From Thermoanaerobacter uzonensis DSM 18761 (GTDB taxonomy: Bacteria > Bacillota > Thermoanaerobacteria > Thermoanaerobacterales > Thermoanaerobacteraceae): 64,000 bases of DNA. The position numbers were made by a program, and so were the translations under genes. The stretch covers positions 1 through 64,000 of the forward strand of contig NZ_FQUR01000011.1 in NCBI RefSeq assembly GCF_900129115.1, in the 5' to 3' direction. Positions 25,456 through 34,598 of this stretch are shown here, piece after piece. Every line of letters begins with the position of its first letter. Within the stretch, counting starts at the first letter, position 1. The notes below the pieces were generated by a model. That model did no database searches and was not told the DNA's origin. It saw only the letters and a program-made list of their open reading frames with translations.

Positions 25456-26469
25456 ATGAATGTAACGATTAAAGATGTGGCAAAGAGGGCAAATGTTGCT
25501 CCTTCTACTGTATCGAGGGTTATTGCTGATAATCCACGTATAAGTAAAGAGACAAAAGAAAGAGTTTGGAAGGCGATGGAGGAATTGGGGTATTATCCAA
25601 ACGCCATTGCCAGAAGCCTTGCAAGTAAAGTGACAAATACTTTGGGACTTATAATGCCTCGCTCCACAGAAGAAGCTTTTTCAAATCCTTTTTTCCCAGA
25701 AGTTATGAGAGGCATAAGTGTTGTTGCACATAGAGAAAAGTATGATTTGCTTTTGTCGACATCTGGAAATCAAGAAGAGGAAAAAGAAGCGGTTATAAAT
25801 ATGGTAAAAGGCAAACGAGTAGATGGAATAATTCTTTTATCTTCCCGTACAACCGATGAGCTTATACCTTGGTTAAGAGATGAGAAATTTCCTTTTGTTG
25901 TTATAGGTAAGCCTTTAGACGCCAAGGGTGTGTATTGGGTTGACAATGACAATATAGGGGCTTCTAAGCTTGCTACTAATTACCTTATTAAACATGGGCA
26001 TAGAGAAATTGCTTTTATAAGTGGTTCATTGGAATACGTAGTGAGTTTAGATAGGTTAGATGGTTATAAACTTGCCCTTGAGGAAAATGGGATACCTTTT
26101 AAGAGAGAGTTGGCGGAACAAGACGAGTTTTCAGAAGACGGTGGATACAGGGCGATGATGAGAATATTAGAAAGAGAAAAACCTACTGCAGTTGTGGTTA
26201 CTGATGATGTTATGGCATTTGGTGTTATAAGGGCTGCAATAGATAAAGGATATAGAGTTCCTGAGGATATATCAATAGTAGGGTTTAACAACATTCCCTT
26301 GTCAGCTTTTGCAAATCCACCCCTTACGACAATAGATATTTCTACCTTTGATTTGGGTATTAAGTCTGCAGAACTTTTGATTGCAAGGTTAAAGCAAAAG
26401 GATGTAGACACAGACCACATCATTGTGCCTGTAAAGCTTGTGGAGAGGAAATCTTGTGTTGCAAGATAA
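25456..26469 (+). CDS. LacI-family transcriptional regulator
   Basis: 337 residues. The N-terminal helix-turn-helix TIKDVAKRANVAPSTVSRVI and hinge helix (PNAIARSLASK) are classical LacI. A periplasmic-binding-protein-like sensor follows (about 60-335), with ISKETKERVWKAMEELGYYP, DGIILLSS, HREIAFISG and SIVGFNNIPLSAFANPPLTT. The sensor resembles sugar-responsive regulators such as MalR, but no sugar operon is adjacent, so the ligand is not assigned. Start: ATG 25456 after AAGGTGGTGAT; the GTG at 25444 falls inside that site. A cre-like operator sits in its own leader. Confidence 0.88.
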   Translation: MNVTIKDVAKRANVAPSTVSRVIADNPRISKETKERVWKAMEELGYYPNAIARSLASKVTNTLGLIMPRSTEEAFSNPFFPEVMRGISVVAHREKYDLLLSTSGNQEEEKEAVINMVKGKRVDGIILLSSRTTDELIPWLRDEKFPFVVIGKPLDAKGVYWVDNDNIGASKLATNYLIKHGHREIAFISGSLEYVVSLDRLDGYKLALEENGIPFKRELAEQDEFSEDGGYRAMMRILEREKPTAVVVTDDVMAFGVIRAAIDKGYRVPEDISIVGFNNIPLSAFANPPLTTIDISTFDLGIKSAELLIARLKQKDVDTDHIIVPVKLVERKSCVAR

Positions 26470-26504
26470 AAAGCTGTAGGGCTTTATATTCCTACAGCTT
26501 TTTT
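26467..26504. terminator. Bidirectional terminator
   Basis: AAAAAGCTGTAGG and CCTACAGCTTTTT pair perfectly around a 10-nt loop, serving the LacI gene and the convergent murC. Confidence 0.85.
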
Positions 26505-27878
26505 ATAACCTTTTAAAAACATTTCTCCCACTTCGTAGATATTTCCTGCTCCAACTGTTAATACTAAATCGCCTGCTTTTGCATTTTTATTTAAATACTC
26601 AACTATAGAGTCAAAATCTTTTAAGTATAAAACATCCTTTCCTCTTTGAGAGATTAGTTCCACTAAATCTTTAGAAGAAACAATCCCTGTATCTTTTTCT
26701 CTTGCGGCGTATATGTCAGCTATTATTATTTTATCCGCATTGTCAAAGGACCCTGCAAAATCATTAAGCAAAGATTTAGTTCTTGAGTAAGTATGTGGCT
26801 GGAATATACAAATAATTCTTTTATGAGGATAATTTCTTGCTGCTTCTAAAGTTGCTTTAATTTCAGCAGGGTGATGAGCATAGTCATCCACAATTGTTAT
26901 GCCGTCAACTATTCCTTTTACTTCGAATCTTCTATGAGTGCCTTTGAATTCAGTTAAATAATGGGAAGCTTTTTTTATGTCGACTCCTACAAGGTGACTT
27001 ACTGCCAAAGCAGCTAAGGCGTTGTAAACATTGTGTTTTCCGGGTATTGATAATTTAAAATTGCCCATATATTTTTCTTTATAATAAACGTCAAAAATCG
27101 CACAGCCTTTGTCATCAAAACTTATGTTTTTTGCTTTCCAATCACTATCTTGGTAAATACCGTAGGTCACAATGTTTTTATTTAACCCATTTACAACATA
27201 CATGGTGTTTGCATCATCTTTGCATGCTACCACAAATCCATCTGGTGGAACTAAATTAGCAAATTGCCTAAAAGACTGTTTTATGTTGTCAATATTTTTG
27301 AAGTAATCTAAGTGATCTGAATCGACATTTAGTATAACGGCTATGTAAGGATAAAACTTTAAAAAACTGTCTGTATATTCACAAGCTTCTGTGACAAAAT
27401 ATTCACTGTTTCCAACTCTTACATTCCCTCCTATTACATCTACTTCTCCTCCTACTAAAACTGTTGGATCGAACCCTACACCATCCAATATCACAGATAT
27501 TAAAGAAGTAGTAGTTGTCTTTCCATGACTTCCTGCAACAGCAATGCCGTATTTGTATTTTTTCATAATGAGACCTAAAAGGGTAGCTCTATCTATAATA
27601 GGTATATTTAATTCTTTAGCTTTTTGATATTCAGGATTATCTTCATGGATAGCAGCCGTGTACACTACTAAATCAGCACCTATGACACTGCTTTCGCTGT
27701 GAGGTATTGTTATAACTGCTCCTTCTTGTCTTAATCTTTCGATTATATGAGAATTTTTTATATCTGAGCCTGTTACTATATGTCCATTATTCAGAAGTAT
27801 ATGAGCTAAACCGCTCATACTTATACCGCCAATTCCTATAAAATGCACTCTTTTAAAGTTTTCAAGATTTATATCCAT
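26484..27878 (-). CDS. murC: UDP-N-acetylmuramate-L-alanine ligase
   Basis: Adds L-alanine to UDP-MurNAc with ATP, the first amino-acid step of peptidoglycan precursor synthesis in the cytosol. 464 residues in the usual three-domain Mur-ligase layout. An N-terminal nucleotide-sugar domain has HFIGIGGISMSGLA. The central ATPase domain has GSHGKTTTTSLIS and, further on, the DSDHLDYF segment. The C-terminal domain has DDYAHHPAEI and FQPHTYSRT. Start: ATG after AGAGGAGCG. It is divergent from purR and therefore heads its own transcript. The terminator is shared with the LacI gene. Confidence 0.96.
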   Translation of the reverse strand: MDINLENFKRVHFIGIGGISMSGLAHILLNNGHIVTGSDIKNSHIIERLRQEGAVITIPHSESSVIGADLVVYTAAIHEDNPEYQKAKELNIPIIDRATLLGLIMKKYKYGIAVAGSHGKTTTTSLISVILDGVGFDPTVLVGGEVDVIGGNVRVGNSEYFVTEACEYTDSFLKFYPYIAVILNVDSDHLDYFKNIDNIKQSFRQFANLVPPDGFVVACKDDANTMYVVNGLNKNIVTYGIYQDSDWKAKNISFDDKGCAIFDVYYKEKYMGNFKLSIPGKHNVYNALAALAVSHLVGVDIKKASHYLTEFKGTHRRFEVKGIVDGITIVDDYAHHPAEIKATLEAARNYPHKRIICIFQPHTYSRTKSLLNDFAGSFDNADKIIIADIYAAREKDTGIVSSKDLVELISQRGKDVLYLKDFDSIVEYLNKNAKAGDLVLTVGAGNIYEVGEMFLKGYKKAVGI

Positions 27879-28052
27879 AGTTTACGCTCCTCTCAGTTCC
27901 TATTGTTATTATTGCCTTTTCATGGTTAAAATATGATTAAAGCTTGTCAAAAGCCACTATATTTATAAAAAAATTATATCACATGTTGCAGAAAAATGAA
28001 CTTTTAAATATAATTTTGGTATAAAAGTTTGTATGTGCGGAGGTTATTTTTT

Positions 28053-28877
28053 ATGGATAAGTACAAGCGGTATGAACGATTGGCGGCAATCGTTAAGATA
28101 TTTAGTGAAAATCCTAATACATTAATAAATTTGGAGTATTTTATGAATTTTTTTGGTATAGCTAAATCTACTGCCTCAGAAGATATTGATATTTTAAAGA
28201 GCGTAATAGAAAAATTTAACTTTGGTAAATTAATTACGCTTCCTGGAGCTGGTGGTGGAGTAAAATACATTCCTATAGCTAATATTAAAAGTTATTTGCC
28301 TTTTGTACAAGAAATAAAGGAAAAGTTAAAGGATCCATCGAGAATAATTCCCGGAGGTTTTTTGTACACTGCCGATTTGATTTATTCTCCCAGTATTGTA
28401 ACAAAAATTGGCGAAATTTTAGTATTTCCTTTTTTGGATAAAAACGTTGAGGCAATTGTAACTGTGGAGACCAAAGGTATACCTATTGCCTTGATGTGCG
28501 CAAGGACGCTTAATGTTCCGCTAGTAATAATCAGAAAAGATAGTAGAGTTACAGAAGGTTCTTTTGTTTCTATTAATTATATTTCTGGTTCTCAGAGGCA
28601 CATACGATCGATGTCTTTGGCTAGAAGGTCTTTACAGAAAGGTTCTAAAGTATTGTTGATAGATGACTTTATGAAAGCAGGTGGAACGATTAGAGGCATG
28701 ATGGAACTTATGGAGGAATTTGACGCTGAAGTAATTGGTGCAGGAGTTATGATTGCAACGGAAAAACCGGAGAATAAATTAGTAGATAATTACATTTCAG
28801 TTTTTGTATTAAAAAATATGGAAGAAGAAAAAAATATAATTGACATTGAAATAAGTAATTGGATATTGAAAGACTAA
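28053..28877 (+). CDS. purR: Purine operon repressor PurR (PRT-fold type)
   Basis: 274 residues: an N-terminal winged helix (RYERLAAIVKIFSENPNTLI, FFGIAKSTASEDIDIL) and a phosphoribosyltransferase-like domain with the PRPP-binding motif KVLLIDDFMKAGGTIRGM. This is the Bacillus-type PurR, unrelated to LacI-type PurR. It binds purine promoters and is released by PRPP. An in-frame ATG at 28029 exists, but GGAGG at 28039-28043 fits ATG 28053. It stands directly before spoVG-glmU-prs, the conserved Firmicute arrangement, so PRPP sensing and PRPP synthesis (prs) are encoded close together. Confidence 0.93.
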   Translation: MDKYKRYERLAAIVKIFSENPNTLINLEYFMNFFGIAKSTASEDIDILKSVIEKFNFGKLITLPGAGGGVKYIPIANIKSYLPFVQEIKEKLKDPSRIIPGGFLYTADLIYSPSIVTKIGEILVFPFLDKNVEAIVTVETKGIPIALMCARTLNVPLVIIRKDSRVTEGSFVSINYISGSQRHIRSMSLARRSLQKGSKVLLIDDFMKAGGTIRGMMELMEEFDAEVIGAGVMIATEKPENKLVDNYISVFVLKNMEEEKNIIDIEISNWILKD

Positions 28878-28923
28878 AGTTAAGAAAATTTTTTAAAAAT
28901 TTTTCGTAATTTTAGTTTTTCTT

Positions 28924-28952
28924 GAAGGAAATTTTGATTTTATGGCGAATAT
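28924..28952 (+). promoter_or_regulatory. Sigma-H promoter of spoVG
   Basis: GAAGGAAAT (28924-28932), 11 bp, GGCGAATAT (28944-28952). This matches the sigma-H consensus RNAGGAWWW-N11/12-RNNGAATWW at every defined position. In Bacillus subtilis spoVG is a classical sigma-H gene. Confidence 0.75.
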
Positions 28953-29016
28953 TTATTAGTGTAAGAGGGTTTGCAAATGCTAACTTAGGGTTTAACTTCA
29001 GGAAGGTGGTGAGCTT

Positions 29017-29295
29017 ATGGAAATTACAGACGTAAGGGTGAGAAAACTTAATGAGGAAGGCAAAATGAAGGCTGTAGTTTCTGTAACCTTTGATAATGAA
29101 TTTGTGGTTCATGATATAAAGGTTATAGAGGGCCAAAATGGGTTATTTATTGCTATGCCAAGTCGAAAGACTCCTGAAGGGGAGTTTAAAGATATTGCTC
29201 ACCCTATAAATTCAGACACAAGAAATAAATTACAAAGCGCTATTTTAAAAGAATATGAAAAGGCAAAAGAACAAGAAGCTACACATAAGGAATAA
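29017..29295 (+). CDS. spoVG: Septation/sporulation regulator SpoVG
   Basis: 92 residues, nearly all SpoVG family: [37 protein letters not shown], then [20 protein letters not shown] and a C-terminal helix. It is a small nucleic-acid-binding regulator that affects asymmetric septation and other processes in spore formers. Start: ATG after AAGGTGGTGAG. The sigma-H promoter upstream places it under the sporulation-onset sigma factor. A terminator separates it from glmU, so the two are not obligatorily co-transcribed. Confidence 0.96.
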   Translation: MEITDVRVRKLNEEGKMKAVVSVTFDNEFVVHDIKVIEGQNGLFIAMPSRKTPEGEFKDIAHPINSDTRNKLQSAILKEYEKAKEQEATHKE

Positions 29296-29325
29296 AAAGG
29301 GGCTTGCCTCCTTTTTATTTTTTTT
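29294..29325 (+). terminator. spoVG terminator
   Basis: AAAAAGGGG-CTTG-CC(T)CCTTTTT with one bulge, followed by ATTTTTTTTG. Confidence 0.75.
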
Positions 29326-29400
29326 GTTGAACTTTATTGCAATTATAGTTAAAATAGTATAGGGTATGAAAATTAAATTTAGTATAGAGGGTGTGGAAAA

Positions 29401-30774
29401 TTGGAAGGGCTAGTGACGCTTATTTTAGCAGCGGGGCTTGGAAAAAGGATGAAATCTAAACATCCCAAAGTTGTCCATAAAATATGTGGAAGGACAATGA
29501 TAGAATGGGTTGTAAATGCGGCAAAAGATGTGGGCAGTAATGATATCGTTGTTGTAATTGGCCATAAAGCGGAAGAGGTAAAAGAAGTATTAAAAGACAG
29601 AGTAAAGTATGCTTATCAACAGACACAGTTGGGTACAGGCCATGCAGTAATGATGGCGCGGGATTTATTGCCAGAGCAGGGCAATGTTTTAATTTTAACA
29701 GGTGATACCCCTCTTATTACTTCGCAGACATTAAAATCTTTGGTAAAATTTCATGTTGAAGAAGGTAATAGTGTCACAATTTTGTCTTCAGTATTAGAGG
29801 ACCCTACAGGCTATGGGAGAATAATAAGGGATGAAAGTGGAAACGTTATAAAAATCGTGGAAGACAAAGATGCAACGGAAAAAGAAAAAAGTATCCATGA
29901 GATAAATTCTGCTATGTACGTTATGGATATAGCCAAACTAAAAAAAGCGCTAAGACTGATAACAAATAATAACGCACAGGGTGAATATTATCTGACGGAT
30001 GCTGTGGAAATTATAAAAAAAATGGGAGGGAAAATTGGTGCTTTTACTGCTTCAGCTGAGGAAATAATGGGGGTTAATTCCAGGATCCAACTTTCTGATG
30101 CAGAAAGAGTCATGAGAAAAAGAATCAACTATCGCCATATGGAAAACGGTGTAACAATAATTGACCCTGAGACAACTTATATAGGAGCAGAGGTTGAAAT
30201 TGCACCTGATACTGTCATACTTCCAGGGTGCGTAATAGAAGGCAAAACTGTGATAGGCAGCGATTGTGAAATAGGTCCTAATTGCAGGATTGTCGATTCC
30301 CACATAGGTGATGGATGCAATATTATGTATTCTGTCATATTATCTTCGAAATTGGGGAATGACATTAAAGTTGGACCTTTTGCGCAAATACGGCCGGAAA
30401 GTGTGATACATGATAAAGCAAAAATAGGTGACTTTGTGGAAATTAAAAAATCTGTCATTGGAGAAGGCACAAAAGTTCCTCATCTTACGTATGTTGGAGA
30501 TGCGGAAGTTGGGAAAAATGTCAATATGGGATGTGGATCTATTACAGTTAATTATGATGGTAAACAAAAGTACAAGACAGTGATAGGAGATAATGTTTTC
30601 GTCGGGTGTAATGTAAATCTTGTAGCGCCAGTAAAGATTGGAAATAATGCTTATATCGCTGCTGGTTCAACTATAACAGAGGATGTTCCTGAAGGAGCAC
30701 TTGCCATAGCCAGAAGTAAGCAAACTAATAAAGAGGGCTGGGTACAGGAAAGAATAAAAAAAGGGAGGCTTTAA
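29401..30774 (+). CDS. glmU: Bifunctional GlmU: N-acetylglucosamine-1-phosphate uridyltransferase / glucosamine-1-phosphate acetyltransferase
   Basis: Makes UDP-GlcNAc, the entry metabolite for peptidoglycan and surface polymers. 457 residues. The uridyltransferase domain starts LILAAGLGKRMKSKHPKVVH, and GTGHAVMMA and GDTPLI follow. A C-terminal left-handed beta-helix of hexapeptide repeats (about 250-440) carries the acetyltransferase site, with YVGDAEVG and NYDGKQKYKT. The start is TTG 29401 after GAGGGTGTGG; no ATG gives the required N-terminus. Prs starts 5 bp after its stop, so the two are co-transcribed. Confidence 0.96.
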   Translation: MEGLVTLILAAGLGKRMKSKHPKVVHKICGRTMIEWVVNAAKDVGSNDIVVVIGHKAEEVKEVLKDRVKYAYQQTQLGTGHAVMMARDLLPEQGNVLILTGDTPLITSQTLKSLVKFHVEEGNSVTILSSVLEDPTGYGRIIRDESGNVIKIVEDKDATEKEKSIHEINSAMYVMDIAKLKKALRLITNNNAQGEYYLTDAVEIIKKMGGKIGAFTASAEEIMGVNSRIQLSDAERVMRKRINYRHMENGVTIIDPETTYIGAEVEIAPDTVILPGCVIEGKTVIGSDCEIGPNCRIVDSHIGDGCNIMYSVILSSKLGNDIKVGPFAQIRPESVIHDKAKIGDFVEIKKSVIGEGTKVPHLTYVGDAEVGKNVNMGCGSITVNYDGKQKYKTVIGDNVFVGCNVNLVAPVKIGNNAYIAAGSTITEDVPEGALAIARSKQTNKEGWVQERIKKGRL

Positions 30775-30779
30775 ATTAA

Positions 30780-31730
30780 ATGGCGAGATATACTAATTCT
30801 CTAAAAATTTTTTCAGGAAATTCAAATCCTAAGTTAGCCAGTGAAATAGCAGAGCATCTTGGACTTAAGCTTTGCGATTCAGAAGTAGGGACTTTTAGTG
30901 ATGGGGAGATTAGTGTAAGGATTGGAGAAAGCGTAAGAGGTGCAAGCGTTTTTGTAATACAGTCAACTTGTGCACCTGTAAATAACAACTTAATGGAATT
31001 ATTGATAATGATTGATGCTTTTAAAAGGGCATCTGCGGCTGAAATTAATGCAGTTATACCTTACTATGGCTATGCAAGACAAGACAGAAAAGCAAAAGCA
31101 AGGGACCCAATTACTGCAAAGCTTGTAGCTGACCTTATAACTGCAGCAGGAGCTCATAGAGTTGTTACAATGGACCTTCATGCTCCTCAAATACAGGGCT
31201 ACTTTAACATTCCTGTTGACCATTTGTTAGGAGGGCCTATACTTGCAAAATATTTTATTGACAAAGAATTGGGAGATGATGTAGTAGTTGTTTCCCCTGA
31301 CCATGGCAGCGTGACAAGGGCGAGGTATTTTGCAGAAAAATTGAATGCTCCTCTTGCTATTATTGACAAGAGAAGACCAAAAGCCAATGTAGCAGAGATA
31401 ATGAATATAATAGGGGACGTAAGAGAGAAAAAGGCAATTTTGGTAGATGACCTTATTGATACTGCTGGTACTTTGGTGCAAGGGGCAGAGGCTCTTCTTG
31501 ACAATGGTGCTACTGAAGTTTATGCTTGTGCGACCCACGGAGTGCTGTCAGGTCCTGCGATTGAAAGGTTAAAAGAATCACCAATAAAAGAATTGGTTAT
31601 AACCGATACAATCCCTCTTCCCGAAGAGAAAAAAATTGACAAAATTAAAGTGAGGTCTGTTGCTCCTTTATTTGCCGAAGCAATTTTAAGAATCCACGAA
31701 GGTATGTCTGTCAGTAAATTGTTTGTGTAA
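30780..31730 (+). CDS. prs: Ribose-phosphate pyrophosphokinase
   Basis: Makes PRPP from ribose-5-phosphate and ATP for nucleotide, histidine and tryptophan synthesis. 316 residues: the [17 protein letters not shown] start, ATP-binding [10 protein letters not shown], metal-binding [15 protein letters not shown], the PRPP-site [15 protein letters not shown] and the regulatory flexible loop near [11 protein letters not shown]. The ATG lies 14 bp after GGGAGGC and 5 bp after glmU. A REP-like hairpin follows directly (31742-31790) and may act as the transcript end. Confidence 0.96.
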   Translation: MARYTNSLKIFSGNSNPKLASEIAEHLGLKLCDSEVGTFSDGEISVRIGESVRGASVFVIQSTCAPVNNNLMELLIMIDAFKRASAAEINAVIPYYGYARQDRKAKARDPITAKLVADLITAAGAHRVVTMDLHAPQIQGYFNIPVDHLLGGPILAKYFIDKELGDDVVVVSPDHGSVTRARYFAEKLNAPLAIIDKRRPKANVAEIMNIIGDVREKKAILVDDLIDTAGTLVQGAEALLDNGATEVYACATHGVLSGPAIERLKESPIKELVITDTIPLPEEKKIDKIKVRSVAPLFAEAILRIHEGMSVSKLFV

Positions 31731-31741
31731 GCGCAGACAAA

Positions 31742-31790
31742 GGGGACGGTTCCTTCTGTCTGATTTTTTCGGACAAAAGGAACCGTCCCT
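31742..31790. repeat. REP-like inverted repeat, copy 1
   Basis: GGGGACGGTTCCTTCTGTC (31742-31760) and GACAAAAGGAACCGTCCCT (31772-31790) pair with one mismatch and one G-T. The same core returns at 61737-61792 and, as a half, at 63799-63827. Confidence 0.8.
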
Positions 31791-31866
31791 CCTGTTTGAC
31801 TCACAGAGGTGATTTAGGAGCTTTTATTTTCTTTTTTAACCTGACTTTTGCAGCAAAAAAGAATAA

Positions 31867-31918
31867 AAAATGCCATCAACTCCTTTAAAATAAAGGGTTT
31901 AGGGCATTTTAATTTTGT
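31867..31918 (+). terminator. Hairpin in the prs-DUF3006 gap
   Basis: AAAATGCC (31867-31874) pairs with GGCATTTT (31903-31910), with CCTTT/AAAGG inside, then AATTTTG. Together with the REP hairpin it fills the 359-bp gap. The minus strand here also holds an unassigned open frame (see findings). Confidence 0.5.
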
Positions 31919-32089
31919 CTCAAAGTTGTAGTGGAAAATAACTTTTTTCGTCTCACCCAAAATTTTTTTAATCTCTTCAAGCCTCATAAATTTTTTACTA
32001 AAATCAATACTTAACTCTTTTCCTATATCCTCAAGAACATCATTTTGTAATATAATAGTAGCAGATAAACGAGAAAAGGAGTTTTCATA

Positions 32090-32305
32090 ATGTCTAAAAA
32101 AATATGCATAATAGACCGCTTTGAAGGTAACTTTGCAGTAATTGAATATGGGGACAAAATCTTTAATTTTCCAAAAGAACTCCTTCCTAAAGAGGCAAAA
32201 GAAGGAGATGTGCTTAAGCTTGACATTACAGTGGATAGAGAAGAAACAGAAAAGCGCAGAAAAGCTATTGAAGACCTTGCAAAAGATTTATTTACAGAGG
32301 AATAA
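32090..32305 (+). CDS. DUF3006 family protein
   Basis: 71 residues: KICIIDRFEGNFAVIEYGDK, then FNFPKELLPKEAKEGDVLKL and a charged C-terminal helix (VDREETEKRRKAIEDLAKDLF). This is the compact beta-barrel pattern of DUF3006, small Firmicute proteins often found beside competence-type metallo-hydrolases. No such partner is adjacent here and the role is unknown. Start: ATG after AAAAGGAG. First gene of the block that separates prs from pth. Confidence 0.75.
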   Translation: MSKKICIIDRFEGNFAVIEYGDKIFNFPKELLPKEAKEGDVLKLDITVDREETEKRRKAIEDLAKDLFTEE

Positions 32306-32420
32306 AATTTATTTTCACATAAAAAGGAGTATTTAATAATTAGAAAAGCTAAAAGTACTGGGAGACCTTTTCATATGGTTTTATATTTGCTAAAGTCTTG
32401 TTAGTTGGAGGTACTGGCTA

Positions 32421-34430
32421 ATGGAGATTACTTTTCGAAATAAAATCCTAATTGTAGAAGACAGTAAGCTTAATGCACAAGTAACGGCAGATATTTTAAA
32501 TAAGTATGGATACGAGACAGAGATAGTCACATCTGGAGAAGAGGCCGTTGAAAAAGTACTAAATAATAGTAAAATTCCAAGTTTAATTCTTATGGACATA
32601 GAACTTAAAGGAGCAATCGACGGTATAGATGCAGCAAAAATAATTCTGCAACATAAAGATATACCAGTTTTGTTTCTTACTGCTAATGCAAGTAGAGAAA
32701 TAGTAGAAAAAATAAAATCAGTTTCAGCTTACGGATATGTTCTTAAGGGTGTAGACGAGTATGTACTCATATCTCAAATAGAAATGGCCTTTAAGCTTTT
32801 TGAAACTAAAATACAATTAAAAAAGAGAGAAGAGCTATTTCGCAATATGTTTGAAAATCACGATGTAGCAATGATACTTATTGATATACAAACTGGCCAT
32901 ATTATTGATGCTAACAAAGCTGCCTGTCATTTCTACGGTTATTCCAAAGAAACTATGATGCAGATTGAGATAGAAGATATTATTGGAATTTCTACTATAG
33001 ACGGAGCTCAGAGGTGTTCGGAAGCTTTAAAGAAGGGCTGTAATCCCTGCATTTGCTTACAGCAATTAGTTAGTGGAGAAAAGAGGCTAGCAGAAATATA
33101 TTCATCCCCTGTAGATTATCAAGGAAAAACATTGATGCATCTGATTATATTTGACATTACCGAGCAATGGAAAGCGAAGAGAGAGCTTGAATTTTATAAA
33201 AATCTTTTTGAAGATTCCCTCAATGAAATTTACGTATTTCATCCAGAGACGCTGAAATTCATTGCAGTAAACCGGGGTGCGAAAGGAAATTTGGGGTATA
33301 CTGAAGAAGAACTTGAAGAAATGACTCCTGTTGACTTAAAGCCAGAGTTTACCTTGCAAAGCTTTAAAGAACTTCTTGAGCCCCTTTTAAAAGGTGAACA
33401 GAAGCAAATTATTTTTGACACAATGCACCGCAGAAAAGACGGTTCTTTATATCCAGTAGAAATCCATCTAGAACCTATAGAGTTTGACAAAGAAAAAGTG
33501 TATGTAGCATTTGTGATTGACATAACAGAGCGCCAAAAAATAGAAAGAGAATTAAAAGAAAGGAATGAGGTTTTAAGCACTATAATGGAGTCTGCAGGAG
33601 ATGCTATTATTATGCTCGATGATAGTGGCAAAGTGACATTCTGGAATCCTGCAGCGGAACGCATACTTGGTTATTCAAAAGAAGAAATAATAGGTAAAGA
33701 TTTGCACATGTTTATGATACAAGATATGCGGTTGTATGAAGCTTATAGAGAAGCATTTAAAAAATTTCGTTCAACAGGTAGAGGAAGTGTTGTAGGTAAG
33801 ACTGTTGAGATGAAGACAAGGCACAAAAACGGCTATGAAATCGATGTGGAACTTTCACTTTCTGCAGTTAGAATTAAAGATGGATGGTATGCAATAGGCA
33901 TAATTCGCGACATAAGCGAGCGCAAGAGATTTGAGGAATTACTTTACCGCCAATCTATTACTGATCCCCTTACAAACATATATAACAGACGTTTTTTCAT
34001 GCAGATGCTGGAGCAGGAAATAGAGAGAGTAAAACGAAATAAAAAGTTCTTTTCACTTATTATGTTTGACTTAGATCACTTTAAAAACGTAAATGACCGC
34101 TTTGGGCATGCTGCAGGAGATACGGTTCTTAAAAGTGTTGCCGACACAGTAAAGGGAAGGATACGGAAAACAGATTACTTTGCACGCTGGGGAGGAGAAG
34201 AATTTATAATTCTTCTGCCTGAAACTTCCTTGAATAATGCAGTTGAACTGGCTGAGGAACTAAGAGAACAAATAAGTACAATAGAATTGCAGGGGATAGA
34301 CAGGGTAACAGCAAGCTTTGGAGTAACTGAATATAGGGATACTGATACCATTGACACAGTTCTTATTCGGGTAGACAACATGCTCTATGAAGCAAAGAGT
34401 GCAGGAAGAAATTGTGTAAAGAGCGAATAA
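32421..34430 (+). CDS. Receiver-PAS-PAS-PAS diguanylate cyclase
   Basis: 669 residues, soluble. An N-terminal CheY-like receiver (about 8-125) has phospho-acceptor Asp59 in LILMDIELKG. Three PAS domains follow (about 135-260, 265-380, 390-505), the last with FWNPAAERILGYSKEEIIGK. The C-terminal GGDEF domain (about 510-668) contains GGEEF at 591-595. The product-inhibition I-site RxxD is present exactly five residues before (Arg582-Asp585). It therefore probably makes cyclic di-GMP in response to phosphorylation and PAS-sensed signals, with feedback inhibition. No EAL domain is attached. The second PAS region has a Cys-rich stretch (CNPCIC) that could bind metal (inference). Start: ATG after TTGGAGGT. 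The kinase for its receiver is not evident. Confidence 0.88.
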   Translation: MEITFRNKILIVEDSKLNAQVTADILNKYGYETEIVTSGEEAVEKVLNNSKIPSLILMDIELKGAIDGIDAAKIILQHKDIPVLFLTANASREIVEKIKSVSAYGYVLKGVDEYVLISQIEMAFKLFETKIQLKKREELFRNMFENHDVAMILIDIQTGHIIDANKAACHFYGYSKETMMQIEIEDIIGISTIDGAQRCSEALKKGCNPCICLQQLVSGEKRLAEIYSSPVDYQGKTLMHLIIFDITEQWKAKRELEFYKNLFEDSLNEIYVFHPETLKFIAVNRGAKGNLGYTEEELEEMTPVDLKPEFTLQSFKELLEPLLKGEQKQIIFDTMHRRKDGSLYPVEIHLEPIEFDKEKVYVAFVIDITERQKIERELKERNEVLSTIMESAGDAIIMLDDSGKVTFWNPAAERILGYSKEEIIGKDLHMFMIQDMRLYEAYREAFKKFRSTGRGSVVGKTVEMKTRHKNGYEIDVELSLSAVRIKDGWYAIGIIRDISERKRFEELLYRQSITDPLTNIYNRRFFMQMLEQEIERVKRNKKFFSLIMFDLDHFKNVNDRFGHAAGDTVLKSVADTVKGRIRKTDYFARWGGEEFIILLPETSLNNAVELAEELREQISTIELQGIDRVTASFGVTEYRDTDTIDTVLIRVDNMLYEAKSAGRNCVKSE

Positions 34431-34598
34431 AAATGGAAATTATTATAAACCTTTTTGAAGGGTAAATATTTTACAAAAATTCTTTTATGCAGCTTTGTTG
34501 CTTGTAATTTTTGCTACAATGATATACTAACGCCAATATTTTGCTTTAAATTTTATGATATAATTTAAATAAGGAAACTTGAAATAGAGGGTGGTTTT

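Noticed and set aside
31520-31804. Minus-strand 94-codon open frame over the end of prs
   Set aside because: Its N-terminus (GGTVPFVRKNQTEGTVPFV) is the translated REP hairpin and the rest is the antisense of prs.
32306-32420. Cyclic-di-GMP riboswitch ahead of the GGDEF gene
   Set aside because: No GEMM-type conserved core or paired P1/P2/P3 layout could be found; only a plain Shine-Dalgarno site.
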